64,000 nucleotides of DNA from Salinibacter sp. 10B (GTDB lineage Bacteria > Bacteroidota > Rhodothermia > Rhodothermales > Salinibacteraceae). The DNA is taken from contig NZ_MQWC01000004.1 in assembly GCF_002954405.1 (NCBI RefSeq), forward strand, positions 62,001-126,000. The letters are read 5' to 3'. Every line of letters begins with the position of its first letter. The first letter of the stretch is position 1. A model generated the notes under the pieces. It ran no database searches. It saw nothing but the letters and a program-made list of their open reading frames with translations, and had not been told where the DNA came from. Made by a program: the position numbers and the translations under genes. Positions 1 to 9,628 of the stretch are shown here, piece by piece.

Positions 1-292
1 TGGACCGGAGCTCACAAGCATGGAAACCTACGATTTTCAAGAGTAGAAAAATCGCGATGTGCGCGGCCCTCTATGGGGCAAGGGGAATGCTTCTTTGACT
101 CCTCATGAGTAACACCCTTTACTGAAGATGAGGGTACATCTTGCAGCTCCGAGGCGGGACCTCAACCGGTTGAGGTAGGCACCCGAAATCGATTCAGGGC
201 GCTCGGTTGTGAGTGTAACTATCCACTGAGATTGAGATAAGGCCAGAGGACAGCGGTCCCTGGACCGTTCTGACGCATCACGCTCTGACGCA
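1..292. other. Left-edge stretch without a recognisable gene
   Basis: I see no convincing gene here. A short open frame enters from the left edge and stops at 44-46; it could be the last 14 residues of a gene outside the window, but this cannot be decided. The 13-mer TCTGACGCATCAC occurs twice, just before the end of the minus-strand DUF1080 gene. Confidence 0.4.
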
Positions 293-1183
293 TCACTCGT
301 ACGTGCAACGCTCGGGGGCTGAGGCTACGTAATACGATTTGTAGTTGGCGGCCTCGGGATCCATACATCCGCGAAGATTGAGTACCTCTACGGTTCGAAA
401 CTGAACGGGATGGCTCTCGCTCTGTACGGCGATGTGGCCAGAGGTGAGGGGAGTTCCGTCTTGCTTGATCGAAGAGTCAGGATGGGCGACACTTCCCCCG
501 CCGATTTGCGGATTCGTGTACTCCAGCACCTGTGTTCCATTTACACGGTGTTGGAGAAGAGAGTCGCCGAGCACAAGGGTTTCTACCCGGACCCACTCGC
601 TTCCTGGATAGGTTTTGGAGTCGGAGTTGATGCAGTGCGTGGTCGTAAGGGTGTCGCTCATCAGAACGTGGGTGCCCGGAGTGCACAGATTTGCGGTGGA
701 GCGTTGGGATTGTCCTGCACTTCCGAGAAGTTGTACCTCGATGGAGATCGGAAAGTCTTGATGTCGTGTCATCGTCTCAGCAGACTGAGAGTGAACCATC
801 ACTCCACTATTCTCGGTTGCCCACCCTGGGCCGCCGGGGGCCTGTCCGTCCAGAAACCGATATTCTACTGCCACGACGTAATGCGAAAATGTCGTGTCAG
901 AGACGAGGTGCCCAAATTGCCCGTCGAACTGGTCGTAGGCGTCATATCCCACCGTTAGTTTCCCGTCCTCGACTCGGAACGTGTTGCCTTTATTGATTCC
1001 AGCGGTCTGTCCCGTGATCTTGGGAGTCCAGCCGTTCAGGTTCTTTCCATTGAATAGGGGCGTCCATTCTTTTTGTCCGGCGGTCGGGGGTGGGGAGCTT
1101 TCCGAGGAGGTACAGGCCGAGAAAAGGACGAGGAGAGAGAGGAAGAAGCTGAGGAGGGAGCAACTCGCTCGAAAATGGGACAT
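293..1183 (-). CDS. Exported DUF1080 lipoprotein (3-keto-glycoside hydrolase-like)
   Basis: This 296-residue protein is a secreted DUF1080 (3-keto-disaccharide hydrolase) family member. The start at 1183 was chosen because it places a hydrophobic signal directly at the N terminus, ending in a lipobox-like LFSAC; the frame is open further upstream but that part is low complexity. The DUF1080 core runs from about residue 45 (WTPLFNGKNLNGW) to about 270. The tail GCMDPEAANYKSYY...CTYE resembles the GC-D-P-A-NY cell-surface motif common in Bacteroidota. Family members hydrolyse glycosides that carry a 3-keto group, or bind such sugars. It is transcribed away from the next gene, which starts a second DUF1080-containing group, so a common role in extracytoplasmic sugar breakdown is inferred. 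Confidence 0.85.
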   Translation of the reverse strand: MSHFRASCSLLSFFLSLLVLFSACTSSESSPPPTAGQKEWTPLFNGKNLNGWTPKITGQTAGINKGNTFRVEDGKLTVGYDAYDQFDGQFGHLVSDTTFSHYVVAVEYRFLDGQAPGGPGWATENSGVMVHSQSAETMTRHQDFPISIEVQLLGSAGQSQRSTANLCTPGTHVLMSDTLTTTHCINSDSKTYPGSEWVRVETLVLGDSLLQHRVNGTQVLEYTNPQIGGGSVAHPDSSIKQDGTPLTSGHIAVQSESHPVQFRTVEVLNLRGCMDPEAANYKSYYVASAPERCTYE

Positions 1184-1556
1184 AAAAAGGAGGGTCGTGA
1201 GGGCACAACGCTCTAGGGAAGGAGGTCCACGAAGGGGGAAACATCGTGGACCGGCGAGTACGCTTTCGAGATAGATCGTGGTCCCTGCGCTGCCGTGCGG
1301 GAACTGGGCGCTGTCCTCAGAAGGCGGTGTATCTCTCTGGGGGCATTCAGAACAGCAACCGGATGTCATTTCGGGCTCAGGAAGAAGCAGCCATTTTTCA
1401 GGAGCGGCGTGGAGCGAATTAGGGGCAAATGAAGAGATCACATCATCTGCCATGAACTTTTTTGAACTTCTATGAATGAATGTGCACGTTCGGCGAACCA
1501 TCTGCCCGTTCATTCTTTCTCTATCTCGGTTCTATCCCACCGAAACCAGTTTTCCT

Positions 1557-2411
1557 ATGATGCGCCGACGCACGCTTCCCTTTCTCCTTTTCGTCTTGGC
1601 CGGACTGGGCCTTCTTTTTGTCCCACCGTCCCTGCAGGCACAGACCCCAAGCGGAGACGAGGTGGGGCCGCTGTTGCGAGACATTGTGAACCGGACAGAG
1701 GCGGCCCTTCAGGTCAGTAAGACAGCCGAGGAGGCGCAGTCGGTTGCGGACGTGAAGGCGGCGGCGGATTCGGTTTTCCGAGCCGTGTGGGGCATCTCCT
1801 CCGGCATTGCGCCAACAGAGGCGAAGGGGGGCGTGGCACACCATGGGTGGAAGGTCCGCTGGCAGACTACAGAGGCGGCCTTCGATTCTGCCTTTGCTGC
1901 TCGCATGGGGGCAGAAGCCCCAGAGATCAACGACCCCAAGAAGTTGGGCATCATGGGACGTGCGCGGCATCTGCGTTCCCAGTTTGCCGTGGCGCCCGAC
2001 AGCGCCGACCCCGAAACCCCCGGCGCGCGCTACTCGCATGATGCCATTGTTGCTCCACTCAGCAACGTCATTGGCTGGATGCGAATGGATAACGGCATCA
2101 CGAAAGGGGAACTCCAGCCCCGTGTCGATCTCACGTATCGCTGGGACGCCCCCATGTCGTTCTGGAAGTCTACGGCCGACACCGGCTGGCTTTTTGAGGC
2201 GCTTGCTCAGGCCCAGAACATCCTCAAGACTGCCTACGATGGAGACGTCGAGATGGCCCGAGATCACGCTGCGGGCATGACCCAGCTTCTCAAAAAGAGC
2301 CTAGAAGGGGTTGACGCGAATGGAAACGGTACCGTTGAGGCCAAGGCGCAAGAAGGCGGGCTGCGCGCCGCACTCGAACAAGCCCAGGCTGCTGATCTGG
2401 CACGCCGATAA
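1557..2411 (+). CDS. Exported helical protein of unknown function with EF-hand-like loop
   Basis: I do not recognise the family. The start at 1557 (an ATG ATG pair) gives a clean Sec signal peptide (MMRRR then a long Leu/Phe stretch, ending PSLQAQ). The mature 255 or so residues are Ala/Glu rich and probably helical, with several conserved-looking aromatic patches (GWKVRWQTTE, LTYRWDAPMSFWKS). Near residue 255 a loop DANGNGTVE matches a calcium-binding EF-hand loop. The gene lies 57 bp before the DUF1080-ThuA-GSDH gene on the same strand, so it may be co-transcribed and act in the same periplasmic process. Function is open. Confidence 0.75.
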   Translation: MMRRRTLPFLLFVLAGLGLLFVPPSLQAQTPSGDEVGPLLRDIVNRTEAALQVSKTAEEAQSVADVKAAADSVFRAVWGISSGIAPTEAKGGVAHHGWKVRWQTTEAAFDSAFAARMGAEAPEINDPKKLGIMGRARHLRSQFAVAPDSADPETPGARYSHDAIVAPLSNVIGWMRMDNGITKGELQPRVDLTYRWDAPMSFWKSTADTGWLFEALAQAQNILKTAYDGDVEMARDHAAGMTQLLKKSLEGVDANGNGTVEAKAQEGGLRAALEQAQAADLARR

Positions 2412-2468
2412 GATCCCGGCATACTTCGTCCCGTCGATTTGTATCCTCTGATTCTGATCCGACCCGTA

Positions 2469-5400
2469 ATGTATACGACTCGTCTTACCTGGTTGCCTCA
2501 TTCGTCCTGGGCACTCCTTCTCGTGCTCCCACTCCTTGTTCTGGGGTGTTCTGGGCAAAAAGAGGCAGCGATGGAGACTCCAGAACAGCAATGGATTACG
2601 CTTTTTGACGGCACCAGTCTAGACCAGTGGACACACGTCGGTCCAGGCGGGTTCGCCCTCCAAGACAACGGCACCATGAAGAGTCAGGGAGGGATGGGGC
2701 TTCTCTACTATGAGGAGCAGTCGTTTCGCGACTACGTCTTGGAGCTGGACTATAAGACCTCCAGCGACACGGCCAACTCCGGCATCTTTCTGCGTTTTCC
2801 GGAGAAGCCCTCCGACCCTTGGGGGGCTGTGGAGAGCGGCTACGAGATTCAGATCAACAGCTCGTCTGATCCCATTCACCAAACCGGTGCCATCTACGAC
2901 CAGTCGGCGGCCTTCAGAAATGCGGCCAAGCCGAGCGGCGAGTGGAACACCTACCGCATCGAGGTGACGGGACAGCGGTACGAAGTCTTTCTGAACGGGG
3001 AGAAGGTAAACGACTTCTTCGGCGAGCGGGGGCGGGAAGGCTATATTGGCCTTCAGAACCACGATCCGGGATCCACGGTCTGGTTTCGCGACGTGCGCGT
3101 GAAACCCCTTTCGGGACAGGAGTATCCGGAATCGCTGGCCGAGTGGGCGGCAGTCGAGGGAGAGCGGGATCCCATTCGGGTGCTCATGGTCACCGCGACC
3201 CATGGGTACCGGCACGGTCCCGCCATTGAACGATCGAAAGCGTTGGTCGAGGAGTTGGAGACGACCACAGAGTTTTCCTTCGACGTGACGGAAGACCTCT
3301 CGGCCTTGAATGAGGATAACCTCTCCAACTACGACCTGCTCTTCTTTAACAACTCCACGCTTCGGAGTCACGCCAGCAAAGAGGGCGAAGAGGAGTCGGG
3401 GGCGGAGCAGGAGATGTGGCGGGGGTACGATCTCACGCTCGACCTGCCCGCGCAGATGGGGCAGGATGCCCTTTCGGGCGAGCTCATGCTCTACGGGACG
3501 CCGGAGAATCTCTCGGGGCGCATTCAATTTCAGAACCAGCCCAGTCCGGGGTCACTGCAGGACGTGTCGCTAACCGACTCGGAGCTCACCTTCCACTTTA
3601 CAGTCGACCAGTATGGGCGCATCGACGGGACGATGGACGTGGACGCCGATTCGTTGGAGGGAACGCTCACGATGACGGATCAGCAGGGACAGCAGCTCCC
3701 GCTGCGCGGTGCGCGGCAGAGCGGCCAGGAACGGCAGGAGGACGACGCGGCACAGGACGTCGTGACGGCCGAGCAACAGCAGGCCATTCTCGACTTCATT
3801 CGCGACGGAAAGGGAGTCGTAGGGGCGCACGCCGCCCTCGATGCGTTTTACGAATGGGATGCGTACCGGACAATGGTGGGCGGTGGTCTCTTCGACGAGC
3901 ATCCCTGGACGCAGTCCGTGAAGGTAAAGGTGGAGCAGCCGGACAACCCGGCCATGAGCATGATGGGCGAAAGCTTCTGGCTTCGAGACGAGATTTACGT
4001 TCTGGATGAGAACCCGCGCTGGAATTCGCGCGTCCTTGCGTCCCTCGACATGGAAAGCGTGGGCGTAGAGCAGGGACACGCCGATCCCACCCGCGACGAT
4101 TATCCGATTGCCTGGATGCGCAATTATAAGGGAGGGAAGGTCTTTATGACGAAGCTGGGGCACTTTCCGGACGTGTGGGGCACGCCGTTCTACGTGAAGC
4201 ACCTGCTGGACGGCATGCGCATGGCGGCCGGACAAACGGAGGCCCGCTTTGCCGGGCGGCGCGTGAAGGAAGTGCTTTCGGAGGACGTGTGGCCGGACGA
4301 TATTGCCGTCGACGATCGGGGCAACGTCTGGATTGCAGAGCTCCGGGGCAAAATTCACCGCTACGATTCGGCACGAGACACGACCCGACTACTCAACAAC
4401 CTGGAAACCACGGATCCGACGAACATCGAGCACGGGTTGCTCGGCATCGAGGTAGATCCGCGCTTCTATGATGGAGAGCGCTACGTCTATCTGTACTACA
4501 CGGAGCCGGAGACCATCATCAATACGCTTTCCCGCTTCCGGTACCGAGACGGGAGCATCGATCTGTCGAGCGAAGAGGTGCTGCTCCGGGTGCCCACGGA
4601 GCCGCAGTGCTGCCACCAGGCGGGCGATCTGGAGTGGGGGCCGGACGGCTCTCTCTACCTGTCTACGGGCGATACCGGCATGTCCGAAACCCGGCCGTCC
4701 TGGGAGCTCACCGATGAGGAGCTGCAGGCCTTCATGGACAAGCATGACCTGAAGGATTACCACTGGTCGCGCCTCGTAGACTCGGAGCGCTCGGCGCAAA
4801 ACCTGCAGGACCTTCGCGGCAAGATCCTCCGCATCAACAAAGACGGCACCATTCCGAAGGATAATCCCTTCTACGGCGAGCCGGGCGTGCGGTGGGAAAT
4901 TTACGCCTACGGTCTGCGCAATCCCTATCGCTTCAAGGTCGATCAAGAAACTGGGGTTTTGCACGTGGGCGTTGTGGGCCCGGACGCAGGCTACGACTAC
5001 GACGAGTACAACCGGACGGTGGAGGGTGGGACGAACTTTGGCTGGCCACGGTCCATCGGACGCCTCTTCTACAACCAGATGGGGCCGGACGACATTCCGA
5101 ACTACGAACCGCCCCTTTGGGAGTACACGTACCAGACCGGAGGCCGCTCCGCAACGGTGGGGCCCATTTACCGCTACGACGGTGAGGGGGGCTTCCCGGC
5201 GGCGTTCCAGGACAAAATGTTCGTGTACGACTGGGCGCGGCGCTGGGTCAAGTGGGTCGACGTGAAAGACCGCACCTTCCGAAGCGATACGTCTGAAAGT
5301 GTAAAGCGGACGCCCACCCAGTACACGGTGCCCGCCAAACGCTACACTGACATTAAGACCTTCGACCAGCTCACCACTACCACACCGATTTCGATGGAGG

Positions 5401-5813
5401 TGGGCCCGGATGGGGCGCTTTACTTGGCGGAGTTTGACGGCTTTTGGAGTGCGGGGGACAATGCGAAGCTCACGCGCTACCGCTGGGACCGCGGCCTTGA
5501 TCCGGTAAGCAGTGCCTCTGCTCAGCCGGTGCCGGGAGAGGACGGGCATACCTTCCAGTTCGATGCCTCCGACTCGCACGATCCGGACGCGGGAGCCCTC
5601 GACTACCACTGGACGTTTGGGGATGGCACTTCGAGCACCAAGGTGCGTCCCACACACACGTATGAGGCCCCGGGCACCTATACGGTTCGCCTCGTCGTGA
5701 CTGATCCGTCCGGTCGGGAAAGCACACCGGCCACGCTAACCGTGGAAGCGGGCGAAAATCCCCGGGTGGCTGAGACGGCTTCCGGTGCGTCGGCCACAGG
5801 GGACAACCGGTAA
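2469..5813 (+). CDS. Giant lipoprotein: DUF1080, split ThuA, sugar dehydrogenase (GSDH), PKD
   Basis: A 1,114-residue exported protein. ATG 2469 puts a signal with lipobox VLGC (Cys about 27) at the N terminus; an upstream TTG at 2439 is less likely. Domains in order: DUF1080 about 40-215 ([11 protein letters not shown]), ThuA-like glutamine-amidotransferase fold starting about 236 ([15 protein letters not shown]), a beta-rich insert about 306-425, the rest of ThuA to about 590 ([35 protein letters not shown]), a glucose/sorbosone dehydrogenase beta-propeller about 607-1000 ([24 protein letters not shown]), and a PKD domain about 1010-1097 (YHWTFGDG). Families suggest oxidation or cleavage of keto-sugars or glycosides outside the cytoplasm, with electrons passed on by the cytochrome c encoded next. 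PQQ use is likely for GSDH folds but not proven here. Confidence 0.9.
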   Translation: MYTTRLTWLPHSSWALLLVLPLLVLGCSGQKEAAMETPEQQWITLFDGTSLDQWTHVGPGGFALQDNGTMKSQGGMGLLYYEEQSFRDYVLELDYKTSSDTANSGIFLRFPEKPSDPWGAVESGYEIQINSSSDPIHQTGAIYDQSAAFRNAAKPSGEWNTYRIEVTGQRYEVFLNGEKVNDFFGERGREGYIGLQNHDPGSTVWFRDVRVKPLSGQEYPESLAEWAAVEGERDPIRVLMVTATHGYRHGPAIERSKALVEELETTTEFSFDVTEDLSALNEDNLSNYDLLFFNNSTLRSHASKEGEEESGAEQEMWRGYDLTLDLPAQMGQDALSGELMLYGTPENLSGRIQFQNQPSPGSLQDVSLTDSELTFHFTVDQYGRIDGTMDVDADSLEGTLTMTDQQGQQLPLRGARQSGQERQEDDAAQDVVTAEQQQAILDFIRDGKGVVGAHAALDAFYEWDAYRTMVGGGLFDEHPWTQSVKVKVEQPDNPAMSMMGESFWLRDEIYVLDENPRWNSRVLASLDMESVGVEQGHADPTRDDYPIAWMRNYKGGKVFMTKLGHFPDVWGTPFYVKHLLDGMRMAAGQTEARFAGRRVKEVLSEDVWPDDIAVDDRGNVWIAELRGKIHRYDSARDTTRLLNNLETTDPTNIEHGLLGIEVDPRFYDGERYVYLYYTEPETIINTLSRFRYRDGSIDLSSEEVLLRVPTEPQCCHQAGDLEWGPDGSLYLSTGDTGMSETRPSWELTDEELQAFMDKHDLKDYHWSRLVDSERSAQNLQDLRGKILRINKDGTIPKDNPFYGEPGVRWEIYAYGLRNPYRFKVDQETGVLHVGVVGPDAGYDYDEYNRTVEGGTNFGWPRSIGRLFYNQMGPDDIPNYEPPLWEYTYQTGGRSATVGPIYRYDGEGGFPAAFQDKMFVYDWARRWVKWVDVKDRTFRSDTSESVKRTPTQYTVPAKRYTDIKTFDQLTTTTPISMEVGPDGALYLAEFDGFWSAGDNAKLTRYRWDRGLDPVSSASAQPVPGEDGHTFQFDASDSHDPDAGALDYHWTFGDGTSSTKVRPTHTYEAPGTYTVRLVVTDPSGRESTPATLTVEAGENPRVAETASGASATGDNR

Positions 5814-5864
5814 TCCGCCCCTCCGTGTCCTTTTCACAGTACGACCTTGATCACTACCCGCAGT

Positions 5865-6449
5865 ATGTTCACGTCCGATTCGCAGAGCTCGTCCTCCTTT
5901 CCGTGGTACGTCCAGTTTGGCGGGGCCCTTCTGGCCCTGGGTGTTTTTCTCGGCATGCAGGCCGAGGAGGGCACGGCCCCGGCCGCCGTGTCGTCGCCCA
6001 CTGCCGTTCAGACCGCCGGTCTTTCGGTGAACCTTGCCGATGAGGGTGAGCAGATTTATAACACGCGGTGCATGAGCTGCCACCAAATGGGGGGGCGCGG
6101 GGTGCCCGGGAGCTTTCCGCCACTCCGAGACACCGACTGGGTAAATGGGGATAAAGGACGGCTTATCCGGATGCTGCTCCACGGCATTTCGGGGCAGATT
6201 GAGGTGAAGGGGCAGACGTACAGCGGCGTGATGCCCCCATGGGGGGGGGCTCTCGAAGATGAAGGCATTGCCGCTGTCTCTACCTACATTCGCTCCAACT
6301 TTGGCAACGACGCGTCCGCCATCACCGCGGAGGAAGTGGCCAAGGTGCGGGCGGCCACCAAGGGGCGGAAGAAGCCGTGGACGGCCGAGGAACTGAAGAA
6401 GAAGGCCAACCAGGGCATTCCGGGCGATTCGACCGCTACAGAAGACTAA
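5865..6449 (+). CDS. Membrane-anchored or exported cytochrome c
   Basis: 194 residues. One N-terminal hydrophobic segment (YVQFGGALLALGVFLGM) acts as anchor or signal, followed by a class I cytochrome c domain with haem motif CMSCH and downstream GVMPPWGG providing a likely Met ligand. The C-terminal third is Lys/Glu rich (KKPWTAEELKKKANQG). The start at 5865 was preferred over a TTG at 5847. It follows the DUF1080-ThuA-GSDH gene by 51 bp and probably accepts electrons from its sugar dehydrogenase domain. Its stop codon overlaps by 4 bases with that of the convergent amidase. Confidence 0.9.
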   Translation: MFTSDSQSSSSFPWYVQFGGALLALGVFLGMQAEEGTAPAAVSSPTAVQTAGLSVNLADEGEQIYNTRCMSCHQMGGRGVPGSFPPLRDTDWVNGDKGRLIRMLLHGISGQIEVKGQTYSGVMPPWGGALEDEGIAAVSTYIRSNFGNDASAITAEEVAKVRAATKGRKKPWTAEELKKKANQGIPGDSTATED

Positions 6450-7876
6450 TCGACGGAGTTCTTCAGGGGCGCACGTCGGGGCTGGAGATCGAGCGCCGAC
6501 GCCAGTTGCCGGCCGGCCCTTAGAAGGGCAGCGTCTTCCCCAGAGCGGGCATGCACTTGCACGCCGATGGGCAGCCCGTCGCTGGAGTCGCCCGCAGGGA
6601 GCGTGAGGATGGGGTGGCCGGTGACGGCCGTCGCGCAGTTGTAAGCCGCAAACGGCAGGGCGTAAGGGACCGATACGCCCTCGATGGAGAGTGCACGTCC
6701 CGTCTGACGATGGGAGAACGCGGGACGGGAGGCGACCGGTGTAAGCCACAGGTCCCAACTGGACAGAAACGTGTCGAGGGTTTCGGTGAGTTGCTTCTTT
6801 CGGTCCAACGCTGTGAGGTATCCCTGCGGGGAGAGACGCGCGCCCTGGGCGAGCAGCCGCCCAAGAAAGCCAAATTTATACCGGATGATCCCGTGCCAGA
6901 GCACGTCTCGGAGCGGCGGGGTCCGGAGCGGAAAGGGGAGTCCGGCGTTGAGCTCGAAGCCCTGAATGTGCGCCCACGTTTCTAGGGCCGAGTCGATATT
7001 TACGGGAGACGACCGCCGTTCCACTGTGCATCCGGCGTCCCGGAGTGTTCTGACGGTCTCGCGCAGGACCCGCTGTGTGTCCGTGTCGACCGGAACCCCG
7101 CCCAGTTCTGAAGTGACGGCAATCCGGAGAGATGCGAGCGACGGCGGGTCGGCTGTCGGGGGGGAGTGCAAGACCGACCAGGCCAACTGAAGGTCTTCGA
7201 CGGTGCGAGCCATTGGGCCGGCAACGACGACGTGCTGCACTGTGCGGGGCTGGTTCGGCGGCATGAGGCCGTTGAGCGGCAGTGTCCCCTCGGTCGGACG
7301 AAGTCCCACCACGCCGCAGAAGTGGCTGGGCACCCGGATGGACCCGGCCACGTCTGCGCCCAACTCCAGCGGCGCAAATCCCGCGGCCAGTGCGGCCCCT
7401 GATCCTCCAGAACTGCCACCGGGGGTGCGCGCCAGATCCCATGGATTATTGGTGCGTCCAAACTGGGGGTTCCGACTTTGCCAGTCGTAGGCGGCAAGTG
7501 GGAGATTGGTCTTTCCCAGAAGAATGCCGCCCGCTTGGCGCAGGCGATTGACGAGAGGGCCGTCGGCGTCCGGCCGATAATTGCTGTACGAGGGGAGTCC
7601 GTAGGTTGTCCGTAGTCCGGCCGTTGCAAACTGGTCCTTCACTGTGAAAGGCACGCCGTGGAGTGGTCCCCACACCCGACCTGCGGCCAGGGCTCGATCG
7701 GCGGCCCGGGCTCGGCGTCGGGCTCGATCGACGTCAAGCGTCACGACGGCGTTCACGTCTGCGTTCCACCGCTCAATGCGATGGAGATGGGCCGCTACCA
7801 CCTCCACAACTGAGCAGTCATGAGAGCGGATGCGGCGAGCGAGTTCGGTGGCTGAGCAGGACGAGAGGGCCGTCAC
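6446..7876 (-). CDS. Amidase (amidase signature family)
   Basis: 476 residues, the usual length for amidase-signature enzymes. The Ser-cisSer-Lys triad is visible: Lys in PFTVKDQF, Ser in the glycine-serine stretch TPGGSSGGSGAA, and the nucleophile Ser in GADVAGSIRVPSHFCG. Such enzymes hydrolyse small amides, carbamoyl groups or, in GatA, glutaminyl amides. This is a stand-alone amidase rather than GatA: no gatB or gatC lies nearby and the C-terminal part differs. The substrate cannot be read from the sequence. Tail-to-tail overlap with the cytochrome gene means its mRNA is antisense to that gene's end. Confidence 0.92.
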   Translation of the reverse strand: MTALSSCSATELARRIRSHDCSVVEVVAAHLHRIERWNADVNAVVTLDVDRARRRARAADRALAAGRVWGPLHGVPFTVKDQFATAGLRTTYGLPSYSNYRPDADGPLVNRLRQAGGILLGKTNLPLAAYDWQSRNPQFGRTNNPWDLARTPGGSSGGSGAALAAGFAPLELGADVAGSIRVPSHFCGVVGLRPTEGTLPLNGLMPPNQPRTVQHVVVAGPMARTVEDLQLAWSVLHSPPTADPPSLASLRIAVTSELGGVPVDTDTQRVLRETVRTLRDAGCTVERRSSPVNIDSALETWAHIQGFELNAGLPFPLRTPPLRDVLWHGIIRYKFGFLGRLLAQGARLSPQGYLTALDRKKQLTETLDTFLSSWDLWLTPVASRPAFSHRQTGRALSIEGVSVPYALPFAAYNCATAVTGHPILTLPAGDSSDGLPIGVQVHARSGEDAALLRAGRQLASALDLQPRRAPLKNSVD

Positions 7877-8177
7877 TGAAAGGAAGGCCGCTGTGAGAAG
7901 TTAAGACATTATTTTGGTTTCCGCCGAGGGGGGGACTGAAAGGAGACGCCCTGACTGAAGATTGTTTTTTGGTGCGCCCCTTCCTCGCTCGGTTTCACCA
8001 ACGACAGATTCTTGATGATCCGTCTCAGAGGACACCCAGCTCTTGAGTCATCCGCCATCCTTGGGACATGGATGCACTGGGGGAATCCTATGTTGAGAGG
8101 CGAGCACGATTTGCGTAGTATGACAACCTGAAGAGCCTTGGAATCCGCTATTCCCCGACTGCCCATTCACGCAGATC
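7877..8177. other. Divergent intergenic region
   Basis: About 300 bp between two divergently transcribed genes. It must hold both promoters, but I see no clear -33/-7 pair. Short open frames inside it look random. Confidence 0.5.
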
Positions 8178-9497
8178 ATGGTGGCGAAGAACCGCATCGG
8201 AGAGGTTGCCGTCTGGGGGCTCGTACTCGCTCCAGCCCTCCTTTGGGGCATCGGGGGACCGGACATCGTGACTGGACGTCAGTGGGGGACTGCGCAGGGG
8301 GTTCTATCAATCGGACAAGTGGCCGGGCTGGTAGGTATGGCCGCACTAGCAGTATCGTTCATCTTGTCCACCCGACTGCAATGGTTGGAAGACTATTTCG
8401 GCGGGCTCGACGGAATGTACCGCGTGCACCATCGCCTCGGTCTCACCGCCGTCGGGCTCCTGCTGGTGCATCCGGTTGGGCTAGCCCTGCGGTTTGTCCC
8501 TGCCGATTGGGGGCGAGCGGTCGGATTCCTGTTGCCGGGGCACGCTCGCTGGGCGGTTGATTTCGGGGTCTACGCGTTGTGGGGAATGGTCCTGCTGGTG
8601 ATGATTACGCTCACGACCTGGGTGCCCTACGACAAGTGGAAACTCTCGCACAAGGCGCTAGGGGCGGTGCTGCTGTGCGGAGCGCTCCACATGTGGCTGG
8701 TTGAGCCTACGCGCGGAATGCCGGTGGCGGTGGCACAGCACGTGGGGCTTTGGGGCTACATGACCGGACTGGTAAGTGTGGGACTGGCCGGGGCCGTCTA
8801 CAAAATAATCCTCCTGCCGCTCTGGCCGAAGCCACGATACACCGTGTCGAGAGTGGAACGGGTGAACGAAAATGTGCTGGACGTGAGCCTTACACCGATT
8901 GACGCTCCGCTCGATTTTGTGCCGGGGCAGTTCGTCTTCGTCACGTTCCACGGGGGCGGCCTGACCGAGGAATCACATCCGTACACGCTGTGTGGACCCG
9001 CAGATGAGGAGATCCTCAGGATCACGGTGAAGGCCCTCGGAGACTACACGACTCGGCTGTACGAGCAGTTGTCGGCGGGGCTAGAGGCGACGATCGACGG
9101 TCCGTACGGCCGGTTCGATTACCACGACGGCGGAGAGCGGCAGATTTGGATTGCGGGCGGGGTGGGCGTAGCGCCGTTTCTGAGTTGGGCGCGCAACGTG
9201 GCCCCCGAGGGGAGGGACGTGCCCATGGTCGATTTTTACTACTGCGTGCACGACCGCGGCGATGCGGTGTACCGGGAAGAGTTTGAGGCCCTTAGCCGGA
9301 CGTGTCCAAACGTCAACGTCGCTCTCGTGTGCTCAGTCGAGGACGGGCACCTTCGGGCACGCGACCTGGGAGATGTCACGAATGCCGACATTTTCATGTG
9401 TGGTCCCAGGCGGCTTACGCAGGACCTCCGTCGACAGCTCCGGCAACGAGGCGTCCCCAGTGCCCGGATTCATTTCGAGGACTTTGAGTTTCGATAA
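8178..9497 (+). CDS. Ferric-reductase-like membrane flavocytochrome
   Basis: 439 residues. The N-terminal half has about six membrane helices of the ferric reductase/NOX type, with paired His ligands (YRVHHRLGLTAVG, LVHPVGL, SHKALGAVLLCGALHMW) for two b haems. The C-terminal half is a ferredoxin-reductase module: FAD site in the HPYTLCGP region near residue 270 and NAD(P) site GGVGVAPFLSW near 330, ending with HFEDFEFR typical of these reductases. It probably moves electrons from NAD(P)H across the membrane to ferric iron or another acceptor. It stands alone between an amidase and a peptidase. Confidence 0.92.
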   Translation: MVAKNRIGEVAVWGLVLAPALLWGIGGPDIVTGRQWGTAQGVLSIGQVAGLVGMAALAVSFILSTRLQWLEDYFGGLDGMYRVHHRLGLTAVGLLLVHPVGLALRFVPADWGRAVGFLLPGHARWAVDFGVYALWGMVLLVMITLTTWVPYDKWKLSHKALGAVLLCGALHMWLVEPTRGMPVAVAQHVGLWGYMTGLVSVGLAGAVYKIILLPLWPKPRYTVSRVERVNENVLDVSLTPIDAPLDFVPGQFVFVTFHGGGLTEESHPYTLCGPADEEILRITVKALGDYTTRLYEQLSAGLEATIDGPYGRFDYHDGGERQIWIAGGVGVAPFLSWARNVAPEGRDVPMVDFYYCVHDRGDAVYREEFEALSRTCPNVNVALVCSVEDGHLRARDLGDVTNADIFMCGPRRLTQDLRRQLRQRGVPSARIHFEDFEFR

Positions 9498-9628
9498 CAA
9501 AGGGCGGCCGCTTTGCTCATAGGATTCACCGCAGGTCGGGGGGGCAGCGAGGCTCCCAGCCGAACACAGTTTGCTCCGAACAACTTGCCGGTCGGAGAAT
9601 AGAGGGAGACGCCGATTTTCTTTCTTGC

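Noticed and set aside
410-958. Plus-strand open frame opposite the first DUF1080 gene
   Set aside because: No signal, motif or codon bias of its own; the minus frame has a clear DUF1080 domain and lipobox.
6446-7876. GatA subunit of the tRNA amidotransferase
   Set aside because: No gatB or gatC nearby and the C-terminal part is not GatA-like; a general amidase is more likely.
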